This document shows, in pieces, positions 5,555 through 12,554 of a DNA stretch of 28,039 bases. This stretch comes from a virus. The first letter of the stretch is position 1, and every line of letters starts with the position of its first letter. The notes under the pieces were generated by a model. The model had not been told where the DNA came from and searched no databases. It saw nothing but the letters and a program-made list of their open reading frames with translations. Made by a program: the position numbers and the translations under genes. The stretch spans positions 1 to 28,039 of the IMG/VR virus record IMGVR_UViG_3300042434_000316. One strand, written 5' to 3'.

Positions 5555-7865
5555 GATTCCGCGCCTTCTCCGTTGCATTCAAGTCGATGCCCTTCAGCGT
5601 CATGATCCCGGCCATCTTGACCTTGCGCAGCCCCGGAACAAGGGTCATCTTCTCACCCCATACGGTCTGCGAAGGCTCATGCTCGCCCCTGGATTGCTTC
5701 CAGCGCCTGAACGATGCGTACAGGTCCGACGATCTGGCGTGTGTGCCTGCGTCCGTTTTGCAGCACTCCTCGATCCACATGGCGATGTCGTCATGCTCGG
5801 CCATGTAGTCGCGGCTGGCGTCCTCAACGCTGCCAGGGATGGCTAGGCCGTCAGCGTACCATTTGCGAGCGCCCTCAATGGTCCAGGCCATGATGCCGGG
5901 GGCTTCGGCCTTCAGCTTCTCGGGTAGCTTGGCATCCTTGGCAGCACCCTCAAACTTCTGCAGGAACGGCACCAACACCATGCGGCGGGCCATTGCAGGG
6001 TCGCCACCCTTCAGCCGGGGCTTGTGGTTGCCTGCAATGAGGTGCTTGTGGCTCATGGTGAACGTGAAGTTGTCCTGCCGCATGAAGCGCGCCGTCAGGG
6101 TTTCGTCGCCGGTCAGTTCCTTGATGCGCGCCTCAGCCCAGAAGCTGCCCTCCTCGAGCTCGTTGCTGACGGCCAGACGCTTGCCGTGAAGCTGGGCCAG
6201 CTCGGTCGGATGGCGCTCGTTTCGGCTTGCCATCAGCGCCGTCGTGGGCAGCTTCAGCGCATAGGTGCCCATGATCCACATCAGGATGTCCAGCAGCGTA
6301 GATTTTCCGTTGCTGCCCTGCCCGTGCGCGAAAAACAGCTTCTGCTCGCGCCTGTCGCCTGAAAGGCAATACCCGCACATGCGCTGCACAAACTCGATTG
6401 TGTCGGCGTCATCCACAAACACTTGAGAAACGAACCGCAGCCAATGCTCGGTTTTCTGCCCAGCGTCTGGCGATACTCTGCAAAGCTGCGTCAGATACTG
6501 CTGGCGGTTTCGCTGGTGCGTTTTGCCGGTGCGCAGATCAACCAGCCCGTCAGGCGTGTTGAGCATCAGCGGGTCGTTGTCCCACTGTGCCGCCGGCACC
6601 ACGATGTCCGGGTCAGACTGCGCCAGAAACAGCAGGGCGTTGACGGTCTTCGCGCTGGTGATCGGCTTGCGGATCTTGGCGTCTGCCAGCATGGCCACAG
6701 TGCGCGCCGTCTTGCGGGCCAAGTCGAACCGTATCAGGTGGTCGTCGCGTTTCCAGTGCGTGCCTTCGTCGTGCATCCAGCCGAGTCCCGGGGACCACCG
6801 AAGACCAGCCCCGAACTGCGCCACGAACTCCAGCGCCAGCGAGTCGTCGGAGAACTCTGGCGGTATCGGCTCGATCTCCCCGGTGTCGGCGTCAATGACC
6901 TCTGCCGCCCGCTGAACCACCGGAACCGATGCGCTAGGCGCCCTCACCGACACACGGGAAGTCATCCAGGCCTTGCAGTCAGCCCAGCCGGTGAACTCCG
7001 CGTCTGCCGCGTCCCACCCGTCAGGCTGGTCTGCAACGTCGAGCACCTTAACCTCGGACGCCCGCTCATGGATGATCTGCGCCACACGCTGCATAGCCTT
7101 TTTGCCAGGCTCATCTGCGTCTGGCCACAGCAGCACCTTGCGGCCCGTCAGCGGCGTCCAATCGGCCTTGTCCGTTGCCATGGCGCCGGCAGGCCAAGTG
7201 ATGACCACGTAGGGAGCGGCAAACCGTCGCGCAGCGTCTGCGGCCTTCTCGCCCTCCACCACCAACACGGCGGATTCTGGCCGCGCCTCAAGCTCCTGCA
7301 GGCCGTACAGCGGCCTTGGAGATGGCCACTGGCCCATTCCCCAGCGCTCTCCGTCCCATGTCCACGGGACAATCTGCTTGCGCTCGCCTGCGGGTTCGTA
7401 TCGGGCCACATAGCCCAGCACTTCGCCGTTGCCATCGAAGTAAGTCCACCGCGCGGCCGGCGGGCCGTAGCGCGGGTGCGTGCAGGGGCAGTCGGCGCAG
7501 GCTTCAGGCACTGGCGTCACCACGCGGCGCGTAGGTTCTTGCTGCGCCTGGGGCTTCGCGTGGTGCCCGTTCATGCGCGTAGCCGGCTTGGTTTCGCCCC
7601 CGAGTTCTCGGTAGGCTTCGCCCATCGGAAGGCTGTAGATGGCCGCGTAGAGGCTCACAAGGTCGCTCCCGTGGTCGCCGGTTGCAAAGTCAGCCCATGC
7701 GCCCGTGGTGATGTTGACCTTGAGCGATTGCCCTGCGGCGCCACTCAGATCGCCCGCCACCCAGGAATTGCCGCGCTTGCGGCCGGCTGGCAGCCAGGAT
7801 GAAAGGTGAGTTTCAGCCGATGCGAGAAGCTGACGGGCCAGGCCGTCGAAGTCGAGGCCGGCCAT
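5541..7865 (-). CDS. Primase-helicase (TOPRIM + SF3/D5-type helicase)
   Basis: A 774-residue replication protein. The N-terminal half has a primase-type region with CADCPCTHPRYG (123-134, possible metal site) and a TOPRIM-like core: VVEGEKAAD (202-210) and LLWPDADEPGKK (245-256). The C-terminal half is a D5/P4-type superfamily 3 helicase with Walker A GQGSNGKST (515-523) and SNELEEG (567-573). Phage P4 alpha protein is the classical example of joined primase and helicase activities. ATG 7865 lies two bases after the TGA of the upstream gene (coupling); the longer frame beginning near 7931 would overlap that gene. It is last in the early leftward operon, next to a repeat-rich spacer that could be its origin. 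Confidence 0.92.
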   Translation of the reverse strand: MAGLDFDGLARQLLASAETHLSSWLPAGRKRGNSWVAGDLSGAAGQSLKVNITTGAWADFATGDHGSDLVSLYAAIYSLPMGEAYRELGGETKPATRMNGHHAKPQAQQEPTRRVVTPVPEACADCPCTHPRYGPPAARWTYFDGNGEVLGYVARYEPAGERKQIVPWTWDGERWGMGQWPSPRPLYGLQELEARPESAVLVVEGEKAADAARRFAAPYVVITWPAGAMATDKADWTPLTGRKVLLWPDADEPGKKAMQRVAQIIHERASEVKVLDVADQPDGWDAADAEFTGWADCKAWMTSRVSVRAPSASVPVVQRAAEVIDADTGEIEPIPPEFSDDSLALEFVAQFGAGLRWSPGLGWMHDEGTHWKRDDHLIRFDLARKTARTVAMLADAKIRKPITSAKTVNALLFLAQSDPDIVVPAAQWDNDPLMLNTPDGLVDLRTGKTHQRNRQQYLTQLCRVSPDAGQKTEHWLRFVSQVFVDDADTIEFVQRMCGYCLSGDRREQKLFFAHGQGSNGKSTLLDILMWIMGTYALKLPTTALMASRNERHPTELAQLHGKRLAVSNELEEGSFWAEARIKELTGDETLTARFMRQDNFTFTMSHKHLIAGNHKPRLKGGDPAMARRMVLVPFLQKFEGAAKDAKLPEKLKAEAPGIMAWTIEGARKWYADGLAIPGSVEDASRDYMAEHDDIAMWIEECCKTDAGTHARSSDLYASFRRWKQSRGEHEPSQTVWGEKMTLVPGLRKVKMAGIMTLKGIDLNATEKARNQGLP

Positions 7866-7867
7866 GG

Positions 7868-8140
7868 TCAAGCGTCCGCGTAGGGTTGTTCGCTCAGGTT
7901 CGTGGAATGATGAACTACATATTCGCAGCACTCATTCCACGCATCGACGAAGGCCAGCTTCTGCCTCTCTGTTGGATCATCGTTCCAGAGAACATGAAGG
8001 GCGCCCTTGTGGTCGTGCAGTGAGAAGATAAGTCGGTCTGCTTGCTCACGGGTGACGCCCATGATCGTCATCCAGATTCGCAGGCACTTCTCCAGCCGCT
8101 TGTTACGGAAAGCGGCATCCTCGTAGTTCGATATCAGCAT
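7868..8140 (-). CDS. Unknown small protein (90 aa) before primase
   Basis: The protein starts MLISNYEDAAFRNKRLEKCLRIW and is mostly helical, with mixed charge and a double Cys (ECCEYVVHH) near the C-terminus. GGGGGAATC stands before ATG 8140. Its stop is two bases before the primase-helicase start, so the two are probably co-translated. A candidate promoter lies in the 88-base gap upstream. No family is recognised; a role with the primase is only suggested by position. Confidence 0.75.
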   Translation of the reverse strand: MLISNYEDAAFRNKRLEKCLRIWMTIMGVTREQADRLIFSLHDHKGALHVLWNDDPTERQKLAFVDAWNECCEYVVHHSTNLSEQPYADA

Positions 8141-8194
8141 GATTCCCCCATCCGTGCTGTCAAAATCGAGGCCGCACGGCGCTGCCTCTTGTTC

Positions 8195-8225
8195 AGTATA
8201 GGCCCGTCATCGGGGCCTGAGTCAA
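8195..8225 (-). promoter_or_regulatory. Candidate promoter with 19-bp spacer and internal dyad
   Basis: On the minus strand TTGACT (8225-8220) and TATACT (8200-8195) are 19 bases apart. The spacer carries a perfect 6-bp dyad AGGCCC/GGGCCT (8213-8218 and 8200-8205) with a 7-base loop. A spacer of this length with a central dyad is the layout of MerR-controlled promoters, but no MerR-like gene is in the window. Transcription would start about 45-50 bases before ATG 8140 and feed the 90-aa and primase genes. Alternatively the dyad is just an attenuator-like hairpin after the gene ending at 8229. Confidence 0.35.
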
Positions 8226-8228
8226 TGG

Positions 8229-8612
8229 TCAGAACGGGATGTCGTCATCCATGTCATCAAAGCTCGTCGGCGCCCGAGGCGCAGGCGCAGGGGCCTGACG
8301 CGCCCGCTGTTCCCTGTCACGGATGGCCATAGCATCGCGCTGGTCCTGGTTCATGCGGGCCGGTGCCGGCGCGGCAGCCGGTGCCGGGGCCGGTGCAGGC
8401 GCAGGCGTGCCCCAATCGTCCTTCGGTTGCACCGACAGGCTCATGTACTTCTGCCCCGCCAGCTTGGTGCCGTCGCGCCCGGTCTTGATCCAGGCGCTGA
8501 GCCAGTATTCCGTGCCGTCGACGTTAATCGAGCCCCGATAGTCCGGCCTGGAATCGTTGCCCTGCTTGTCGTTCTTGGCCAGGAGTCCGCTGTTCGTGTT
8601 GTCGTAGCTCAT
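8229..8612 (-). CDS. SSB-tailed replication protein (127 aa)
   Basis: The protein has three parts: a compact N-terminal domain (1-65; MSYDNTNSGLLAKND, PDYRGSINVDGTEYWLSAWIK, KYMSLSVQPKD), a Pro-Ala linker (about 69-86), and a C-terminal tail ending DDMDDDIPF. That ending matches the acidic tip by which bacterial SSB recruits replication and repair proteins. The N-terminal domain is a type common in phages and plasmids but is not an obvious OB fold. GAGG precedes ATG 8612; a longer frame upstream overlaps the next gene and is rejected. The ATG overlaps the preceding stop. Single-strand DNA binding or replication-hub binding is inferred from the tail and the operon. Confidence 0.85.
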   Translation of the reverse strand: MSYDNTNSGLLAKNDKQGNDSRPDYRGSINVDGTEYWLSAWIKTGRDGTKLAGQKYMSLSVQPKDDWGTPAPAPAPAPAAAPAPARMNQDQRDAMAIRDREQRARQAPAPAPRAPTSFDDMDDDIPF

Positions 8613-8815
8613 GTGTCCTCTATGGTGATGCGGTTGCGCCGCTTGGTGATGGGCCTGCGGCCCAGGTGAAACTGGTGGCAGAACGGGCAGTGGTAAATCT
8701 GCCGGCTGCGGCCACGGCGCGAGGCGCGTTCGCCTACGCGCTGGGCCTGAAGAAACGACGCGAACGCGATTTTTCCAGTGCAAGCGCTGGCGCGGTAGTC
8801 GTCATCGACGGTCAT
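8609..8815 (-). CDS. Small zinc-ribbon-like phage protein (68 aa)
   Basis: A basic protein with the core YHCPFCHQFHLGRRPITKRR (about residues 41-60). The C-P-x-C-x-x-x-H arrangement resembles half of a zinc ribbon and is typical of short phage proteins of unknown role. The upstream part (DDDYRASACTGKIAFASFLQAQ) has an additional Cys. Start ATG 8815 overlaps the VRR-NUC stop (8812-8814), and its own stop overlaps the start of the SSB-tailed gene, so it is locked in this operon. Nucleic-acid binding is plausible but not shown. Confidence 0.8.
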   Translation of the reverse strand: MTVDDDYRASACTGKIAFASFLQAQRVGERASRRGRSRQIYHCPFCHQFHLGRRPITKRRNRITIEDT

Positions 8816-9285
8816 GCCAGCAACGCCTGCGCATCCTCAACAGACCGGCAAACCCCGGCCACGCCGCCCGCCTGGCGGATCGTGGCGAGGAACTCCTCCT
8901 GGCCTGGACGCATGCGACCGGTGGCGGACTTGACCTCAATAGCCAGCGTGCGCCCGTCTTTCAGCACGCCCATGATGTCGCTCATGCCATTGGCCGTGTT
9001 CGCCCGGATGTACCGCACCGATCCGTCGCGGTTGCGCTCCTGAAACGTGCCTGAATTGACGCGCCAGCAACTGGCCACCCTCGGATGGCGCTTCAGCAGC
9101 GCCATGATGGCCTTGAGAATCTGCGCCTCAGTGGGCTGGCCTGACGTTTTGCGCGGCTCGCGCTTGGCCGGCTCAGGCGGTATATCCAGCAGCACGCGAG
9201 GCTTGCCGCTGATGGCGGAGTAGCGATCCATCGCGGCTTGGTTGCGAAGCATGACTTCGCGCAGGGTTTCGCGGCCTCGGGTCAT
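8812..9285 (-). CDS. VRR-NUC domain nuclease (157 aa)
   Basis: A PD-(D/E)XK nuclease of the VRR-NUC type. The pattern is seen as E53 in TEAQILKAIM, then GMSDIMGV (Asp103), AIEVKS (Glu117, Lys119) and GQEEFL (Gln129), matching the order of the family's active site. In the middle, CWRVNSGTF is also typical. Stand-alone VRR-NUC proteins are found in phages and cut branched or structured DNA in the characterised members. ATG 9285 is chosen since it overlaps the helicase-methyltransferase stop as ATGA; upstream residues overlap that gene. Resolution of replication or recombination intermediates is the likely role. Confidence 0.9.
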   Translation of the reverse strand: MTRGRETLREVMLRNQAAMDRYSAISGKPRVLLDIPPEPAKREPRKTSGQPTEAQILKAIMALLKRHPRVASCWRVNSGTFQERNRDGSVRYIRANTANGMSDIMGVLKDGRTLAIEVKSATGRMRPGQEEFLATIRQAGGVAGVCRSVEDAQALLA

Positions 9286-11483
9286 GCTGCGAATAGCCCG
9301 CGCTGCTCGCGTGTGGCGTCCATGATGTTCTCGACGGCCAACTCCCAATACTGCGGCTTCAGTTCAGTGCCGACGAATCTACGGCCCATCTTCACTGCGC
9401 AGTAGCCCTCAGAGCCAATGCCAGTGAACGGGCTGAAGATCAAGTCTCCGCGATTCGTCCACAGATGGATGCACCGCTCAATGACGTCCAGTTGCAGCGG
9501 GCACATATGCTTTTCGTCGTTCTCGTCGCGGGCTGGCAGCTTGTTCAGCGTGCGGCCCTGGTCGATGTCGCTCCAGATCGGGCTGGCGTACTTCTGCCAC
9601 ATCATGACAGGCAGATCATCGCCATGCGTTACACGCGGCTCGGCGTCTCCAGGCTTGCGCATCGTCACCACGTAGTCAGGCAGGCCCATGCGCGACATGC
9701 TGGCATTTTCGCGGATGGTCTTGTGCAGCAGGCCCAGCGCCTTGGTGCGCTGCATGGCCACTACGGGGTCTTTCCAGATGCACACCTCTGAATGGTAGAT
9801 GAAGCCGGCATCCTGAAATGCGCGGATCAGGTCGCCCCGAAAATCACGCAGGCCGATGAACCCTTGCCGCATCTTGGTGGTCGGCAGGTTCATGCAGTGG
9901 AAGCTGACATTGCGCCCAGGCTTGATGATGCGGAACAACTCGCCGATCAGATAGCGAAGCTGGGCCACGAACTCCGCATCGTCGCGGCAGTTGCCCATGT
10001 CGTGGTCGCTGTTTGAGTAGACGAACAGATCAGCGAACGGGGGCGAGAACACCGAGTAATCGATGCTGTTGTCTGCCATGCGCCGAGTCCACTTCACGCA
10101 GTCACCCAGATGCACGGTAAACCCGTCGCCTTCGTGAGTGTCCTCGCGGTATTCGTCCACGATGTTTTGCTGCCCAGACAGCTCATGGTTCATGATGTCT
10201 TTCATGTGCTCGATCATGTTCGCGCTCATTTCGTGGTGCTGCTCTTCCTTGCGCTTGAGGTTCAGCAGAATCTGGCCTTCGTTCTCGGCAGTGAACAGAT
10301 GCACCTGCACGCTGCGCTTCTGGCCAAACCGATGGCATCGGCGCACGGCTTGGTAGAACTTCTCGAACGAGTCATCCAGCCCGACGAACGCCATGCGTGC
10401 GCAGTGTTGCCAGTTCATGCCGAAGCCGCAAATCTTCGGCTTGCTGATGAGCACGCGCAGAGTGCCACGGCTGAAGGCCATCATCTGCTCGGCCTTGTAT
10501 TCGGCACTGTCTGACCCTTGCACGTTGATGCTGCCAGGAATCAGGCTCTGCAGCAGCTCGGCCTCGTCGTTCAAATGGCACCAGATCAGCCACGGCTCAG
10601 ACGATTCCGAATTGACCACATCGGCCAGCGCCCGGCACCGCTGCTCAATGCTGCCGCGCTGCGCTTGACGGCGCTCTGTCAGGGTCTGCGCAGGCCGGCT
10701 GAATAGGTCGTTGCCCAGCGGGTCTGTCTCGACCACATGCTCGAGGTATTGCGGGGCAGGAAGCACGTAGCGCGAACCGTCGAACCCGAGATCCGAAGGG
10801 TTGCGCAGCACCACGGCCCATGTGCCCATCCATTCCCAGAACTTCGAGGCACCCCATCCCTTCAGGCGCCATGTGCCGGTGTCTCCGGTGTCGTTGACGA
10901 AGTATGTGGCCAGCATCTCGGTGCGCGTCATCACGCCGAGGAATTCGCACTGGTTGCCCAACTCCTCGAAGTCGTTAGGGCTCGGAGTTGCCGTGCAGCT
11001 CAGGCGGTACGGGACGCCCTGCGCAGACTCAATGATGCGCGTGCGAGTCTTGCCATCGTGCGCCTTGAGAATGCTTGATTCGTCCAGCACAAGCCCGTGC
11101 AAGCCGCCGAAGTCGATGGCATCCATGCGCTCGTAGTTCGTGATCCAGACGCCAGGCGCATCAGGTGAGCCACCGTGAGGAACCCGCCGCACCGTGATGC
11201 CGAACGTAGAGCCCTGCTCGATGGTCTGCTCTGACACGGCCAGCGGCGCCAGGATCAGCACCGCGCCATTCGTGTGCGATGCCACCTCGTCAGCCCATGA
11301 CAGTTGCATCAGGGTCTTGCCCAGCCCCGTATCCGCAAAGATCGCCGCCCGCCCACGCCTGACGGCCCACGAAACGATGGCGTGCTGAAAGTCGAACAGA
11401 TGCGGGTTCAGTTCTCCCGGCTGGTGGCCAGTGCCCACCTCGGCGCGGCGCTTGCCGGCCACGAAGTCCTCGTAGTTTTGCAC
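9282..11483 (-). CDS. SNF2-type helicase fused to DNA methyltransferase (733 aa)
   Basis: One chain joins two enzymes. Residues 30-430 form an SF2/SNF2-like helicase: Walker A DTGLGKT (51-57), DExx-box LDES (133-136), motif III CTATP (163-167), and the C-terminal lobe with GFGMNWQHC (353-361) and QAVRRCHRFGQ (378-388). Residues 450-733 form an amino-methyltransferase: catalytic SPPF (480-483) precedes the SAM-binding FSPFTGIGS (683-691), the beta-class order used by N4-cytosine and some N6-adenine enzymes. GTG 11483 is preferred: AAAGGAG lies 6-7 bases upstream; GTG 11507 is in a hairpin loop and has no site. It likely modifies phage DNA or remodels replication forks. No endonuclease domain is seen in this chain, but a nuclease gene follows by overlap. 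Confidence 0.9.
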   Translation of the reverse strand: MQNYEDFVAGKRRAEVGTGHQPGELNPHLFDFQHAIVSWAVRRGRAAIFADTGLGKTLMQLSWADEVASHTNGAVLILAPLAVSEQTIEQGSTFGITVRRVPHGGSPDAPGVWITNYERMDAIDFGGLHGLVLDESSILKAHDGKTRTRIIESAQGVPYRLSCTATPSPNDFEELGNQCEFLGVMTRTEMLATYFVNDTGDTGTWRLKGWGASKFWEWMGTWAVVLRNPSDLGFDGSRYVLPAPQYLEHVVETDPLGNDLFSRPAQTLTERRQAQRGSIEQRCRALADVVNSESSEPWLIWCHLNDEAELLQSLIPGSINVQGSDSAEYKAEQMMAFSRGTLRVLISKPKICGFGMNWQHCARMAFVGLDDSFEKFYQAVRRCHRFGQKRSVQVHLFTAENEGQILLNLKRKEEQHHEMSANMIEHMKDIMNHELSGQQNIVDEYREDTHEGDGFTVHLGDCVKWTRRMADNSIDYSVFSPPFADLFVYSNSDHDMGNCRDDAEFVAQLRYLIGELFRIIKPGRNVSFHCMNLPTTKMRQGFIGLRDFRGDLIRAFQDAGFIYHSEVCIWKDPVVAMQRTKALGLLHKTIRENASMSRMGLPDYVVTMRKPGDAEPRVTHGDDLPVMMWQKYASPIWSDIDQGRTLNKLPARDENDEKHMCPLQLDVIERCIHLWTNRGDLIFSPFTGIGSEGYCAVKMGRRFVGTELKPQYWELAVENIMDATREQRGLFAA

Positions 11484-11498
11484 TCTCTCTCCTTTCGT

Positions 11499-11513
11499 TG
11501 CGGCCACGCCGCA
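11499..11513 (-). promoter_or_regulatory. Stem-loop just upstream of the helicase-methyltransferase RBS
   Basis: TGCGGC and GCCGCA (6-bp perfect stem, 3-base loop) lie in the 54-base gap before the helicase-methyltransferase, a few bases ahead of AAAGGAG. On the minus strand the T-run lies before, not after the stem, so it is not an intrinsic terminator. The loop is GTG, in frame with the gene. A role in translation or mRNA stability is possible but only inferred. Confidence 0.4.
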
Positions 11514-11537
11514 GGTTAAAAAATCATCGAGGCCCGG

Positions 11538-11744
11538 TTACCACCGGGCCGGCTCCACATCTGCAGGCGTCTCCCGCAGATACCGCGACGGCAGACGCTT
11601 GACCGTGCCGCGCAGCACCGACTCAGGCAGGCCGGGAAACGGCCAATCGGGGCGAATGCGGGCCACGCGCAGGGTTGCCACGTTGACCTCCAGCACCATG
11701 GCGTCTTGGCCATCTGACAGGCGCACGCGGTCGCCTTGTTTCAC
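11538..11744 (-). CDS. Small SH3-like phage protein (68 aa)
   Basis: The protein starts MKQGDRVRLSDGQDAMVLEVNVATLRVARI from GTG 11744, which overlaps the stop of the upstream gene (GTGA). The GD-V-L-x-DG-x-A-V-L pattern resembles small beta-barrel (SH3/KOW-like) folds used for nucleic-acid or protein binding. A second frame on the same strand (about 11516-11713) is a shadow. Function unknown; it is co-transcribed with the replication genes. Confidence 0.75.
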   Translation of the reverse strand: MKQGDRVRLSDGQDAMVLEVNVATLRVARIRPDWPFPGLPESVLRGTVKRLPSRYLRETPADVEPARW

Positions 11745-11983
11745 TCCAGAATCTCCCGAATCTGCCCGAGCATTTCGCGCACGGTGTCCAACTGGATGCC
11801 GCGGTCTACGCTGGTGCTTAGCTGGTGGCCATACGCCTGCATGTTGCGCTCGGACAGCTCTCGCAGATGATCCAGCGCAGCAATTGCCATGTGCGCCGTG
11901 GCGATGTCTCGCGCCGTGATCTTCTGGCCGCGCCGCTCTGTGAGTTCCACCAGGCGCATGTGTGTGGTGTCCAGGGCGCTCAT
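11741..11983 (-). CDS. Unknown helical protein (80 aa)
   Basis: The protein begins MSALDTTHMRLVELTERRGQKITARDIATAHMAIAALDHLREL and ends DTVREMLGQIREILE. It is almost entirely helical by composition, with no Cys or membrane segment. ATG 11983 overlaps the HTH regulator's stop as ATGA; residues upstream of it in the open frame overlap the regulator gene and are rejected. It is second in the leftward operon. No family recognised. Confidence 0.75.
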   Translation of the reverse strand: MSALDTTHMRLVELTERRGQKITARDIATAHMAIAALDHLRELSERNMQAYGHQLSTSVDRGIQLDTVREMLGQIREILE

Positions 11984-12162
11984 GCTTTGCGCCCCTTCAG
12001 CTTGCGACAAGCGGCCACCAGGCGCTCGACCAGCTCGAGCCGAGGCGAGTTCTCGCCGTGCCGCAGCCGGTAGATCGTTTTGATGTTGACGCCTGCCTCG
12101 GCGGCCAGCGCTTTCGCGTCAACCTGCCGCAGCAGCTCTGAGAGTTGTTCACGGGTAATCAT
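11980..12162 (-). CDS. HTH transcriptional regulator (XRE/Cro-like, 60 aa)
   Basis: A 60-residue protein consisting mainly of one helix-turn-helix: AKALAAEAGVNIKTIYRLRHG (about 16-36) followed by NSPRLELVERLVAACRKL. The form is that of small XRE/Cro-like phage regulators. It is the first leftward gene, facing the rightward operon across a 140-base region with repeated GACAT half-sites, so it likely controls both directions and perhaps itself. ATG 12162 has no clear ribosome binding site and may be leaderless or weakly translated. ATG 12213 would add 17 residues that fall within the operator-like DNA, so it is less likely. No second repressor is visible in the window. Confidence 0.8.
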   Translation of the reverse strand: MITREQLSELLRQVDAKALAAEAGVNIKTIYRLRHGENSPRLELVERLVAACRKLKGRKA

Positions 12163-12181
12163 GTGGCGGATTGTGGCATGG

Positions 12182-12270
12182 ATGTCTATCGCTGAACAGA
12201 CATTTATGTCCATTCGGTTTTGTCGGGATTGTTGAAAGCATTGGACATCGGTGTCCAGTGAGCGCAGAAT
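12182..12270. promoter_or_regulatory. Divergent control region with repeated GACAT half-sites
   Basis: Five half-sites of RGACAT type lie in 76 bases: ATGTCT (12182), AGACAT (12198), ATGTCC (12206), GGACAT (12243), GTGTCC (12251). They form perfect GACAT-TT-ATGTC (12199-12210) and TGGACA-N4-TGTCCA (12242-12257) dyads, plus ATGTCT-N10-AGACAT (12182-12203). The second dyad covers a possible rightward -35 (TTGGAC 12241-12246) with CAGAAT (12265-12270) 18 bases on. A leftward promoter is less clear. These look like operators for the HTH regulator encoded beside them. The dyads are seen; binding is inferred. Confidence 0.7.
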
Positions 12271-12304
12271 TCATTCCATCGCAACACGCAACCGGAGACG
12301 CAAC

Positions 12305-12547
12305 ATGCAAGTCCTCATCACCCGCCACGACAAGATCAACGACAGCCACCTGATTGAACTGACCTGCGGCAATCAGTCGGCGCACATCTGGATCGCTCCT
12401 TGGTACGTGCAAGTGTGCAACCAGAACGCATCGCACAAAGTGTGGCGCGGCATGGGCAAGCGTTTCAACAACCTGCAAGCCGCACTGACGAACTACAAGT
12501 CGGCCGCCATGCGCTCCATGATCGAAGCCGCCGCAGCGGCCATCTGA
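12305..12547 (+). CDS. Unknown early protein (80 aa), first rightward gene
   Basis: The protein starts MQVLITRHDKINDSHLIELTCGNQSAHIWIAPWYVQVC and ends in an Ala-rich helix (MIEAAAAAI). GGAG lies 8 bases before ATG 12305; the earlier ATG 12251 is within the control region and is rejected. The N-terminal part looks beta-rich, the rest helical. It is the first gene after the control region and so probably strongly expressed early. No family with known function is recognised. Confidence 0.75.
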   Translation: MQVLITRHDKINDSHLIELTCGNQSAHIWIAPWYVQVCNQNASHKVWRGMGKRFNNLQAALTNYKSAAMRSMIEAAAAAI

Positions 12548-12554
12548 AGCCACC

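Noticed and set aside
6423-7802. Long plus-strand open frame (459 codons) opposite primase-helicase
   Set aside because: Same cause: GC-rich antisense of a strongly supported gene; R- and H-rich protein without recognisable domain.
11483-11507. Upstream GTG start (11507) of the helicase-methyltransferase
   Set aside because: It lies in a hairpin loop without a ribosome binding site, whereas GTG 11483 follows AAAGGAG at a good distance; kept only as an alternative.
11499-11513. Intrinsic terminator reading of the stem-loop before the helicase gene
   Set aside because: On the transcribed strand the T-run precedes the stem, and transcription must continue into the helicase gene.
11516-11713. 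65-codon frame overlapping the 68-aa SH3-like gene
   Set aside because: R/C/W-rich shadow; the 11538-11744 frame couples by GTGA with its upstream neighbour.
12163-12213. Longer start (ATG 12213) for the HTH regulator
   Set aside because: The added 17 residues would be encoded by operator-like dyads and are unlike the usual start of such regulators.
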